Below, piece after piece: positions 1 to 6,376 of a stretch of 64,000 nucleotides of DNA. The stretch covers positions 1 to 64,000 of the forward strand of contig JAHJQN010000003.1 in the NCBI GenBank assembly GCA_018819225.1, given 5' to 3'. Under the pieces are notes generated by a model, which worked only from the letters and a program-made list of their open reading frames with translations, was not told where the DNA came from and did not search any database. The position numbers and the translations under genes are program-made. Positions within the stretch are counted from its first letter, which is position 1, and the number at the start of each line of letters is the position of its first letter. Source of the stretch: Microcaldota archaeon (lineage in GTDB: Archaea > Micrarchaeota > Micrarchaeia > Norongarragalinales > SBBD01).

Positions 1-155
1 TCCCTTGAAAGTTCGGGTTCTTCCTTACAGGTGTCGGCAATATTGACGAGCTTCATCACGACCTCGTCGTAGCTCTCGTTCCGATATTCTTTATACCGGT
101 CCAAACCGGCTTTGGTTTTCTTGCGCAATCGAATCGTACTTGCCTCCATATACAT
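1..155 (-). CDS. Partial CopG/VapB-like antitoxin
   Basis: The 5' end of a gene that runs off the left edge. The visible ~50 residues begin ASTIRLRKKTKAGLDRYKEY and continue with a YDEVVMKL segment, resembling the N-terminus of short archaeal ribbon-helix-helix/VapB-type antitoxins (family resemblance only). Two ATG codons, at 155 and 149, are possible. A TATA-like TTTATATATA (minus strand, 180-189) would place transcription start near 158, so translation would be almost leaderless. The toxin partner, if any, lies outside the window. Confidence 0.5.
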   Translation of the reverse strand, partial: MYMEASTIRLRKKTKAGLDRYKEYRNESYDEVVMKLVNIADTCKEEPELSR

Positions 156-179
156 CACGCATACAAAAATATACTAAAG

Positions 180-189
180 TATATATAAA
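180..189 (-). promoter_or_regulatory. TATA box of the partial antitoxin gene
   Basis: TTTATATATA on the minus strand, about 25 bases before the start codons at 155/149. It has the archaeal TATA form and spacing. Confidence 0.5.
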
Positions 190-224
190 GGTTCCGTTTC
201 GATAGGTCAACGAAACTCTGCTTT

Positions 225-270
225 CAGCCCAAGACTGCGCTTACTCCCCCCTGCACTCAGACTTGGGCTG
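225..270. repeat. Hairpin repeat element, copy 1
   Basis: Perfect 9-base inverted arms, CAGCCCAAG (225-233) and CTTGGGCTG (262-270), enclose a core (235-261) that recurs at 1698-1724 and in variant form at about 905-928. It lies just past the 3' end of the first toxin gene. It could be a terminator hairpin or the boundary of a cassette; the arms differ between copies while the core is conserved. Confidence 0.55.
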
Positions 271-281
271 GAAGTGCCCGC

Positions 282-551
282 TTACTTGAAAGAGGCGTAC
301 CACTTCTCATACTCCTTGTGCGTGGCAAAGCAGCGTATGATGTAAAGCGTGTCTTCTTTTACTTCGTATACCAGTCGGGATTGTCTCGTCACTTCTTCAA
401 CGAAAAAAGGAACGCCGAAACGCATGTGCCTTCGTGGAAGCTGAAGGCTGATTTTTTCCACGTGTTTCAGGAAGTATTTTCGAAGAGATGTTTCTAGCTC
501 CTTCAGATCCGTTTCAGCATGCTCCGTAAAAAGGACGCGCACGGGATTCAC
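282..551 (-). CDS. RelE/ParE-type toxin
   Basis: An 89-residue protein of the RelE/ParE fold: basic helices at the N-terminus (EHAETDLKELETSLRKYF) and a C-terminal beta region with RLVYEVKEDTLYIIRCFATH. RelE-family toxins are ribosome-dependent mRNA interferases or gyrase inhibitors; which applies is not visible. Its ATG overlaps the stop of the upstream antitoxin gene (548-551), so translation is probably coupled. The antitoxin-then-toxin order is the usual one. Confidence 0.75.
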   Translation of the reverse strand: MNPVRVLFTEHAETDLKELETSLRKYFLKHVEKISLQLPRRHMRFGVPFFVEEVTRQSRLVYEVKEDTLYIIRCFATHKEYEKWYASFK

Positions 552-784
552 TTCGAATATTTTGCCTTGATTTTGTCGAAAGGTATGGTTTTCATCTGCC
601 CGCTTTCCACGAGCCTCATTTCATGATCTACCCCTTTGCGCACGAGCAGTACCTCTTCCTCGTCCACCTTCCGCTCATACGCCATCAACGCCTGGCGAAT
701 TAATTCGGTCTGGTTACCGGCATAACCCTTCTCAATAAGCCGTTTCATCAAGGCCTCATATGGCGGCCCTAAACTCACATTCAT
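548..784 (-). CDS. Antitoxin of the RelE-type pair (ParD/RHH-like)
   Basis: A 78-residue protein starting MNVSLGPPYEALMKRLIEKG, with a ribbon-helix-helix-like N-terminus (NQTELIRQALMAYERK) and a charged C-terminal tail that would bind the toxin. Such antitoxins repress their own promoter and neutralise the toxin (family knowledge). ATG at 784 is preferred over an in-frame TTG at 796, because a TATA box at 820-827 places transcription start near 795. Confidence 0.7.
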   Translation of the reverse strand: MNVSLGPPYEALMKRLIEKGYAGNQTELIRQALMAYERKVDEEEVLLVRKGVDHEMRLVESGQMKTIPFDKIKAKYSK

Positions 785-819
785 ATGCTCACCCAACGCA
801 CATTAATAATACGTTCTAC

Positions 820-827
820 TATATAAA
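820..827 (-). promoter_or_regulatory. TATA box of toxin-antitoxin module 1
   Basis: TTTATATA on the minus strand, about 25 bases before the predicted transcription start of the antitoxin gene. Confidence 0.5.
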
Positions 828-909
828 GATTGCGCATTGGTTTTCGGAGAATAGTCTTCGCGAGGAATTCAGAACAAAAAAGGAATGCGATTAGACTACG
901 TCTTCGCGC

Positions 910-987
910 ACTCCCCCCTGCACTCAGATAGGGTCTAGGCGCAGGCCGGTACGTTTTCATGCCCAGATCCACGAAAAAACGTACCAT
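910..987. repeat. 78-base direct repeat, copy A
   Basis: Matches 1706-1783 with a single mismatch (C at 916, T at 1712). It contains a perfect 10-base inverted repeat, GGTACGTTTT (948-957) and AAAACGTACC (976-985), and begins with the CTGCACTCAGA core shared with the element at 225-270. It lies between the two toxin-antitoxin modules. Both copies include an ATG (958 and 1754 region) opening a short reading frame MPRSTKKRT, so the repeat may carry a duplicated gene start. Confidence 0.8.
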
Positions 988-1238
988 CCCTGCCAGTTAT
1001 AGGCTGCCTGATTTGGAATCATCGAACGGAATTTCGTCCAAGGCTAAAAAACCTTGGCGAGTTACGTTCTCATGACATTGAAGCCGGCTTCCCTGGTCCT
1101 GACGCGGCCTTTTCCAAACCAAAGAAGCATCCGGCGACGAACAATCGCATTAATAGCAAGTAAAACACGCTTCCTTGGAAACGTCCTTCCGCAACGGTTA
1201 ATAAGTTCTCAGGCGCAAAACGTTTTCGGTGGAATACC
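988..1238. other. Intergenic stretch before toxin-antitoxin module 2
   Basis: No convincing gene. A CCAAGG/CCTTGG hairpin with an A-rich loop sits at 1038-1057, and a reading frame of about 40 codons continues from the repeat before ending near 1073. The promoter of the following module is presumably here, but no clear TATA box stands out. Confidence 0.4.
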
Positions 1239-1439
1239 ATGTACGTTCCGGCATTGAAGAAGAACGCCGTCCATCTGATGCGACGAGAGGCGCTTCGCTT
1301 GCGCGAGGAATACTTGGAGCATGCGGAGGATATGAAACTTTACGCGAACCCGGAGTTCTGGGCGGCAGTTGAGGACGTGGAAAAAGGCAGGACTCGAAAG
1401 CTTTCCCTCAAGCAGCTCCGCAAGGAGTTGAAGCTCTGA
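1239..1439 (+). CDS. RelB-like antitoxin
   Basis: A 66-residue charged, helical protein with an LRLREEYLEHAEDMKLYANP segment and a C-terminal RKLSLKQLRKELKL, resembling archaeal RelB-type antitoxins that wrap around RelE. It ends one base before the toxin start codon, which supports a two-gene operon. ATG 1239 gives the longest form; ATG 1281 (MRREALRLR) is also possible. Confidence 0.6.
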   Translation: MYVPALKKNAVHLMRREALRLREEYLEHAEDMKLYANPEFWAAVEDVEKGRTRKLSLKQLRKELKL

Positions 1440-1440
1440 A

Positions 1441-1692
1441 ATGCCTATCTACTTTTCGGCGTTCAGCCACCGGTTCCTCGGCCAGTTAAAGAAACTGGAT
1501 CGGCGGCAAAAGGAATTGGTTTTCAAGCGGATCGAGAAAATCCTCCGAAATCCCGAGATGGGAAAGCCGCTGCATGCGCCGCTGGCTAACTACCTAAGCG
1601 AACGCTTTGAGAGCCACCGAATAATATTCAAAATACGGGGCAGCACAGTCGAATTCGCGTGGCTGGACAAACGCAAACGGGTTTACGAGTGA
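1441..1692 (+). CDS. RelE-type toxin
   Basis: An 83-residue protein with the archaeal RelE plan: N-terminal FSHRFLGQLKKLDRRQKELV helices, a central ILRNPEMGKPLHAPLANYLSER segment, and a C-terminal RIIFKIRGSTVEFAWLDKRK strand region with basic residues like those used for mRNA cleavage on the ribosome. Paired with the antitoxin immediately upstream. It differs clearly from the toxin at 282-551, so the two modules are not a recent duplication. Confidence 0.75.
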   Translation: MPIYFSAFSHRFLGQLKKLDRRQKELVFKRIEKILRNPEMGKPLHAPLANYLSERFESHRIIFKIRGSTVEFAWLDKRKRVYE

Positions 1693-1697
1693 TCCGG

Positions 1698-1783
1698 CTG
1701 CGCTTACTCCCTCCTGCACTCAGATAGGGTCTAGGCGCAGGCCGGTACGTTTTCATGCCCAGATCCACGAAAAAACGTACCAT
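1698..1783. repeat. 78-base direct repeat, copy B, with hairpin core
   Basis: Positions 1706-1783 repeat 910-987. The 27-base core 1698-1724 also matches 235-261. Here the core is flanked by imperfect arms, CCGGC-TGCGC on the left and GCGCA-GGCCGG on the right, and followed by the GGTACGTTTT/AAAACGTACC hairpin. It lies directly after the second toxin gene. Confidence 0.75.
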
Positions 1784-1970
1784 TATCGGTTTTTATGGAC
1801 TGCCCGTTCGGTGTTCAACGGAATCGTTTTCGTATTATGCCAAGAATAACAAAACAGTACTTGCCAATGACGAGCCTGAAAAATTCGTGCGCATTAAGAT
1901 CGATCTGCAGGAGCGGATTAGGCGGCCAAGTTCAGAAAAAATGGCTGATTTGAATATCATATCGATATAA
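1755..1970 (+). pseudogene. Possible decayed small gene starting inside the repeat
   Basis: A 71-codon frame whose first nine codons (MPRSTKKRT) are part of the repeat and whose end reads KFVRIKIDLQERIRRP. A similar ending, KFLRIMVDLQAQLRKPFE, is readable without a start codon at about 2838-2895, and a shorter trace occurs near 4797-4840. This suggests 3'-end fragments of one gene family. No function is recognised and it may not be expressed. Confidence 0.3.
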
Positions 1971-2139
1971 CCCAGTCTGTCGGCCTTTAAATACTGGAAA
2001 ATGAACGTCTACTCCAAACATTAAAAAACATCTATTTTCCTATTGTTTAGTATTGCATCCCCGTGTTTGCCCGCATCCTTCGGGGTTGGGCAACTACAGG
2101 CTGGCGTTTCTTTTCCGACTACGCTCAAGGTGGTCATGA

Positions 2140-2334
2140 ATGGATGGGAATTGTTCCGCATTTTCTGAAATCGACCAAGAGAAGTACATCGGTCAGTGGG
2201 TGGCCATCGTGGATAAGAAAATAGTGTCCAGCGGTAAGAGCTTTGCCGATGTCTACGCCAAGGCCAAGAAAAAATTCCCCTCCAAAATACCATTTTTAGC
2301 CCCAGTTACAACCAACAAAGTTTTCATTCTCTAG
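2140..2334 (+). CDS. DUF5678 domain protein
   Basis: A 64-residue protein with the compact DUF5678 pattern: EKYIGQWVAIVDKKIVSSGK followed by a helix (ADVYAKAKKKFPS) and a final strand. The family is widespread in archaea and has no settled function. An in-frame TGA directly before ATG 2140 fixes the start. It is followed 20 bases later by an aspartyl-protease-like gene, and the pair may work together, as substrate recogniser or TA-like unit (inference). Confidence 0.65.
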   Translation: MDGNCSAFSEIDQEKYIGQWVAIVDKKIVSSGKSFADVYAKAKKKFPSKIPFLAPVTTNKVFIL

Positions 2335-2354
2335 CCTTTCCCAGTGTTTCTTTT

Positions 2355-2807
2355 GTGACCCTGCACTTTGATTACAAGGTCAAGCCTCGCGCCGACGGCT
2401 CGTTTTCACGGAAAATGCCGCTTATTCCAGTCATGCTACGAGGCCCAGACGGAGAATTTGAGACCTTAGCGTTAGTGGATTCGGGCGCGGACTATTCCAC
2501 GATTTTCCTCCAACAGGCGCAAGTGCTCGGTTTGCTTCCTTCAAAGCCGTGGAAGACCGAGCCCGTATTCGGGTTGGGAGGAAAAGTCGAAGTCCTCCGT
2601 TCCGAGCTGAACTTGGCCTTTTCCGGGCGCGGAGAGCATAAGCGGTTTCGGATGCAAGTCCCCTGTTCCATCATCATTGAAGACAAGCCAGAATACAGCG
2701 ATTATCCCGTCATTCTCGGAAGGGAAGGCTTCTTCGATCGATTCAAGATAACCTTCTTCGAATACGCGCAACGGATAGAGTTGTCGGAAGCCCCACTTCC
2801 CCTCTAA
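2355..2807 (+). CDS. Retropepsin-like aspartyl protease
   Basis: A 150-residue single-domain protein. The catalytic motif LVDSGADYSTI lies near residue 40; a flap-like GLGGKVEV segment follows; VILGREGFFDRF near residue 120 is the usual second hydrophobic signature of retropepsins. Such proteases work as dimers with one Asp from each chain. The start is GTG 2355. No signal peptide, so it should act in the cytoplasm, likely on a partner such as the DUF5678 protein upstream (inference). Confidence 0.75.
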   Translation: MTLHFDYKVKPRADGSFSRKMPLIPVMLRGPDGEFETLALVDSGADYSTIFLQQAQVLGLLPSKPWKTEPVFGLGGKVEVLRSELNLAFSGRGEHKRFRMQVPCSIIIEDKPEYSDYPVILGREGFFDRFKITFFEYAQRIELSEAPLPL

Positions 2808-2822
2808 CACACTCTGGGTAAT

Positions 2823-2960
2823 AGATCAGTTCGGAAAATTCCTGCGCATCATGGTCGATCTACAGGCGCAGCTCAGGAAGCCGTTTGAAGCTCGAGTATC
2901 ATCGGTATTTATGAAAATAACGCAGGATAGGGGCTATAGGTGCAGTCTGCAGCTTTGAAC
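2823..2960 (+). pseudogene. Gene fragment related to the frame at 1755-1970
   Basis: An open frame without start codon reads KFLRIMVDLQAQLRKPFE and ends at a TGA near 2958. The nucleotide sequence also resembles 1886-1935. A third, shorter trace lies near 4797-4840. It is probably a relic of a duplicated 3' end. Confidence 0.35.
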
Positions 2961-2973
2961 TCTGAATAAAAAG

Positions 2974-2982
2974 TTATATATA
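2974..2982 (+). promoter_or_regulatory. TATA box
   Basis: TTATATATA, 31 bases before ATG 3005, suggesting a nearly leaderless transcript for the small membrane protein gene. Confidence 0.55.
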
Positions 2983-3004
2983 CGAAGAAATAGATACGTA
3001 GTTC

Positions 3005-3190
3005 ATGGGCATATTGGAATTCGCCTTATCGTTGATTGGAGTATCCATAGTGATTGCAATATTACTCTTTGTTACCAATGCAAAAGTAATGGAACAGATT
3101 TTTGGAAATTACTTTGTTGCAGGATTTGCATTAGCTTGTATAATCGGAATGATTTACAAAGGATTGCTAACCGGCCATGTTTCTCGCTGA
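3005..3190 (+). CDS. Small two-helix membrane protein
   Basis: A 61-residue protein made almost entirely of two hydrophobic helices (about residues 3-25 and 35-55) joined by a short NAKVMEQIFGN loop. Not recognised. Presence of a well-placed TATA box argues that it is a real gene. Small proteins of this kind near toxin-antitoxin and defence modules can act as holin- or effector-like proteins, but nothing in the sequence shows that. Confidence 0.5.
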   Translation: MGILEFALSLIGVSIVIAILLFVTNAKVMEQIFGNYFVAGFALACIIGMIYKGLLTGHVSR

Positions 3191-3278
3191 ATTTTCGAAT
3201 AATGGCGTTATAGAGAAACAGCAGTAGGAGGAAATTGGACGGGCAACCATATCATAAATTACCGCTTATCTGGTTCCT

Positions 3279-3770
3279 ATGGCTTCCAATTTATCAGAGA
3301 ATACCGCGATTCGGTTTCTAACCAACATACAAATCCCCGCCAAGGCATATTCGGAAGCGAAGTCTGAGCTTCAACTCAAATTCAAAAAAGAGCCGTCTCC
3401 GGGAGATGTTGCTTGGAGTGTTCTGAATGACTCTATTCTAGAGTGTTCTCATGAAAAAAACTATCAAAAGCTGTCATCTGTATACTATTCGATGGCACTT
3501 CTTCTGGATAAAGAAGGAAAAGACGCATTTACTATTCGGCAACAATCGGCAAAATGGGGGCTTCACCGATACTTAGCGGCAGGGCTCGTTCAAGACGTGC
3601 AGATTTTAAGCGCACGAGATAGCTGCCCCCAATGCAAAAAACTCGAAGGAAAAGTTTTCCCATTAGAAGAAGCTCTTCAAAAGCTTCCAGTTCCGTCGAG
3701 AGCCTGCAGCCGTCCTCTTCACCAGAAAACACGCGGCTTCTGCCGATGTACCTATGTGGCTGTTGTTTGA
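3279..3770 (+). CDS. Hypothetical protein with C-terminal zinc-binding-like motif
   Basis: A 163-residue protein. The first ~110 residues are helical and unrecognised. The C-terminal third has DSCPQCKKLEGKVFPLEEAL, then CSRPLHQ and FCRCTYVAVV, i.e. a CxxC...C...H...CRC arrangement. This resembles the metal-binding tail of phage Mu F-like/SPP1 gp7-like head proteins and their relatives; whether this is homology or convergence cannot be decided here. No neighbouring phage genes were seen. Confidence 0.5.
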   Translation: MASNLSENTAIRFLTNIQIPAKAYSEAKSELQLKFKKEPSPGDVAWSVLNDSILECSHEKNYQKLSSVYYSMALLLDKEGKDAFTIRQQSAKWGLHRYLAAGLVQDVQILSARDSCPQCKKLEGKVFPLEEALQKLPVPSRACSRPLHQKTRGFCRCTYVAVV

Positions 3771-3811
3771 TTATTATGAAATCTGCATCCAGTTTGTGCT
3801 AACAGCTTTGC

Positions 3812-4174
3812 CTATAGACCAAACCAATGAAATTCCTTTGAAACTTGTAGGAGTAGAAACATCGCTTGTATTACCGTTAAAACGACGACTATTATCGTGA
3901 ATTTTGCCATTTGAACGGTTAAGGCTTCTGTTTTCCATGCGCTTGAAAGCATTGCACCGTTAGAACCAAGAATATAGCATTCTCTACCGTTCGAAGTTAT
4001 TTGTGTTAAAATTCCGCTTGCAATAAGCGTCTTAAGAATCTCGGGCCGTTTTAGAGTTTCGGGGAGTGCGTCTTCAGTAGTAATTACCCATGGAAAGTTG
4101 CGTCCCATCCTTTCAAAAAACTGCCTAGTCTCGTTAATTTGTTGCGCTATTTCCGCATCCGACATTGGTTCCAT
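3812..4174 (-). CDS. Hypothetical tail-anchored protein
   Basis: A 120-residue protein with a soluble N-terminal part (helix, then an ILKTLIASGILTQI segment that looks like a small winged-helix-type fold) and one C-terminal transmembrane helix (FTIIVVVLTVIQAMFLLLQV). Not recognised. It is the downstream gene of a short leftward cluster of three membrane proteins. Expression order would be 4732, 4503, 4174. Confidence 0.45.
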   Translation of the reverse strand: MEPMSDAEIAQQINETRQFFERMGRNFPWVITTEDALPETLKRPEILKTLIASGILTQITSNGRECYILGSNGAMLSSAWKTEALTVQMAKFTIIVVVLTVIQAMFLLLQVSKEFHWFGL

Positions 4175-4218
4175 ATACTCACTTCTTTTTCATTCCGCAA
4201 TTAGTGTTTACTCTACTT

Positions 4219-4503
4219 CTACTTTTTCTCGTTAAGATATTTTTCAATCGTTTCAAAATTCTCATAGGTTTGTACAAAAAGCGTTCGGATAAAAAGAAGA
4301 AATGCGATGAAAAGATAGCTACCAACAAAAAAACTAATTTTTGTAAGCAGATCGCCCCCAATAATAAAAAATGAAACAACGCCCAGAATAATTGCAAATA
4401 TCCCTCGATCCATCGAAAAAATTGCAGAGGTTACTTCCCACCATAATTTTTCCTTTGTAACCAAATGGATTTGTTTCTCAGTTTTGGTGTGGCTAGTCTT
4501 CAT
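4219..4503 (-). CDS. Small membrane protein
   Basis: A 94-residue protein with two hydrophobic segments (IFAIILGVVSFFIIGG and ISFFVGSYLFIAFLLFI) and a charged amphipathic C-terminus. Not recognised. Its start overlaps the 3' end of the upstream membrane protein gene by 11 bases, so the two are probably translated together. Confidence 0.5.
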   Translation of the reverse strand: MKTSHTKTEKQIHLVTKEKLWWEVTSAIFSMDRGIFAIILGVVSFFIIGGDLLTKISFFVGSYLFIAFLLFIRTLFVQTYENFETIEKYLNEKK

Positions 4504-4732
4504 AAACGCGCAACCCTAGAAGGAGAAAAATAACGCCAAATACAAACAAGAACATATTATTTTGTAAAATGATAGAAGTTGTTTGTGCAGTCAGATTTAC
4601 TATTAGAAAAGAAATTACGTCTGGCGATGGTTTTATGCCGCCAGTTGCGAGCATGACAAAATACGCGCCTAAAGTGAAAAGCAGACCCGCCGTAACTGTT
4701 CTGATCCAATGCTTTATGCTTTGCTTTGCCAT
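4493..4732 (-). CDS. Small membrane protein
   Basis: A 79-residue protein with N-terminal basic residues and two transmembrane helices (about residues 12-30 and 58-75). Not recognised. First gene of the leftward membrane-protein cluster; the region upstream is A/T rich and could hold the promoter. Confidence 0.5.
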   Translation of the reverse strand: MAKQSIKHWIRTVTAGLLFTLGAYFVMLATGGIKPSPDVISFLIVNLTAQTTSIILQNNMFLFVFGVIFLLLGLRVYED

Positions 4733-4866
4733 ATTCTCTCCTAAAATATATCTTTAACCTCTTCTTTAACCTGCCGACAATTAACTTCCCTGGTCGGTAT
4801 CTAGCCGCAGCTGCGAAAACCGTTTGAAGTTTGCGGTCTCGATTTAGGAATTGCTAAAATGATGTA

Positions 4867-5499
4867 TTAGGGTTGTGTCATTGATTTTTTCTTTTCATCT
4901 ACAAGGGACTTAGCGCCAAGAGCTTCGGCAAGCTTGCTTTTCATCATTTTTTCCGTAAACTCCTGGTAATCGACGAAGAACGCCACTCCATTGAAAACCA
5001 AAAGCGACTTGAATTCTGGCGTATAGGCTTCATGGATATTTCGTTTAACCAGTTCATCGTGGTTAATCCGTTCAAACATTTCATGCAGCGTATATTTACC
5101 TTCTTTAGCATGTTTTAGCATATCCACCAACGGGCCAAGAGTTGTGACTGATGTGCCCTTTACTACTTCCGGTGGAGGAAGAAACCGTTCCAAGAATTCC
5201 CGTCTCGGTATGAGAAACTCTTGGCCAGCATAAACATTTTCAGCTGTTAGATATGGGCGCAACACATCGACAAGGTAGCTTGCAACTATTGATTGGTCGG
5301 ATGTTGGAAGGATGTTCCGCCTTTTCCCAACACCACCCGGGAGGTTGCTTGTTTCATGCACACTCAATTTGCCATCTTTGGATATGAACGTAATGTGCTT
5401 GTTTGACCCTTCACTACCCATCAGGAAACCGTCCCGGGTACTTGCAAAAACCAAGCTAAAATCCGGGGTTCTAAGCTTTGAGCGCTTAACTTTGCCCAT
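4867..5499 (-). CDS. Hypothetical protein
   Basis: A soluble protein of 210 residues from ATG 5499 (MGKVKRSKLRTPDFSLVFAS). An in-frame ATG at 5550 (MNQPTAQ) would add 17 residues. Frames extending further upstream run antisense into a fragment on the other strand and are probably not coding. The N-terminal half looks beta-rich (DGFLMGSEGSNKHITFISKD); the C-terminal half is helical with a lysine-rich tail. Not recognised. Confidence 0.5.
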   Translation of the reverse strand: MGKVKRSKLRTPDFSLVFASTRDGFLMGSEGSNKHITFISKDGKLSVHETSNLPGGVGKRRNILPTSDQSIVASYLVDVLRPYLTAENVYAGQEFLIPRREFLERFLPPPEVVKGTSVTTLGPLVDMLKHAKEGKYTLHEMFERINHDELVKRNIHEAYTPEFKSLLVFNGVAFFVDYQEFTEKMMKSKLAEALGAKSLVDEKKKSMTQP

Positions 5500-5544
5500 G
5501 ATATATCTTAATGAATTAGTAGTTATTATCTGTGCTGTTGGTTG

Positions 5545-5809
5545 GTTCATATGTCCAAGCTGTCCCGGCCACCGAGACGCGCGTCGCCGAGCAAATCCTT
5601 GCCTACCTCTACCAAGAGTACGACGAGGCTTGCTCAACGCACATGATGCCGACGAGGTTGTGCGTAGCGACCACTTCGTGCTCCGGGTCCTCGAGAAGCT
5701 CAAGGGAAAGCGGCTGGTGAGCTCGCAGAAGGGACAGAAGAACGCCTTGGAATGGGTGCTTACTGCGCCGGCGCATGCGGCGTATAAAGATAAGGTCAGT
5801 TCTCGATGA
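5545..5809 (+). pseudogene. Frameshifted fragment of a winged-helix-like gene
   Basis: Two rightward frames together read like one protein: TRVAEQILAYLYQEYDEA in the first, then NAHDADEVVRSDHFVLRVLE and a KGKRLVSSQKGQK wing-like segment in the second. The frame changes around 5625-5640, so one base was gained or lost. No start codon region remains. The stop overlaps the ATG of the HNH gene (5806-5809), suggesting that the intact gene was once translationally coupled to it, perhaps as its regulator (inference). Confidence 0.45.
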
Positions 5810-6237
5810 GAAAAAACATTCCGAAATCATTGCAATTGAAAATATGGGCGCGAGATGGTTGGAGCTGCCGGTACTGCGGAGAGGCTGTATTCTTCGCCCC
5901 TACGCTGAAATTGCTTAATGAGCTCAGCCCGGGCCACGGATACTATCATCCTAACGGCAAAACTGGTTCTATGCTTCCTCTCTTCCAAATGCGATGGGCG
6001 TCTGTCGATCATGTCACGCCATTTTCAAAGGGTGGCGAGGATAACGAGCAAAATTACGTTACCGCCTGTTGGGGATGCAATCTAAAATACCGGGAACGGA
6101 CTCATGAACAAGGAAAACCTAGCCCCATAGAAATCAATATGAATGCGAAGAAACTCGGCTGGGATGGCCTCTCCTCAATCTACTTGAAATTATCTAAGAA
6201 ACGGGATGCTTGGACCGCTTTGTTCAATAATGACTGA
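5806..6237 (+). CDS. HNH endonuclease
   Basis: A 143-residue protein with the HNH plan: CRYCG near residue 22, SVDHVTPFSKGGEDNEQNYV near residue 66 (the H of DH, then the N), and CWGCN near residue 90. The four cysteines bind a structural zinc; the central His/Asn centre binds the catalytic metal. It sits upstream of a type IIG restriction enzyme and downstream of a broken winged-helix-like gene. It could be a stand-alone restriction nuclease. Confidence 0.8.
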   Translation: MRKNIPKSLQLKIWARDGWSCRYCGEAVFFAPTLKLLNELSPGHGYYHPNGKTGSMLPLFQMRWASVDHVTPFSKGGEDNEQNYVTACWGCNLKYRERTHEQGKPSPIEINMNAKKLGWDGLSSIYLKLSKKRDAWTALFNND

Positions 6238-6336
6238 ATGTCATGGAATGGAAGCTCAAGGCCCCGTGAATGCAGCGTATAATGCAAAGGCGGTGCAGTC
6301 AAATCACCTTTCAAACGGAAGTGGAGTTCCACCCCA

Positions 6337-6346
6337 TTTTATAAAC
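6337..6346 (+). promoter_or_regulatory. TATA box of the restriction-methylation gene
   Basis: TTTTATAAAC, about 40 bases before the TTG start at 6377; transcription start is expected near 6367. Confidence 0.5.
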
Positions 6347-6376
6347 ATAAATCTGGTCTTTGAATAGGGTCTTTAA

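Noticed and set aside
2021..2293. A 90-codon leftward frame opposite the DUF5678 gene
   Set aside because: Cys/Trp/Arg-rich antisense product with no domain; the rightward frame matches a family.
4165..4397. Short lysine-rich frames around 4165-4397 on both strands
   Set aside because: Out-of-frame shadows of the small membrane protein at 4219-4503 in A/T-rich DNA.
5500..5703. N-terminal extension of the hypothetical gene at 4867
   Set aside because: Ser/Arg-rich, antisense to the winged-helix-like fragment; starts at 5499 or 5550 are more plausible.
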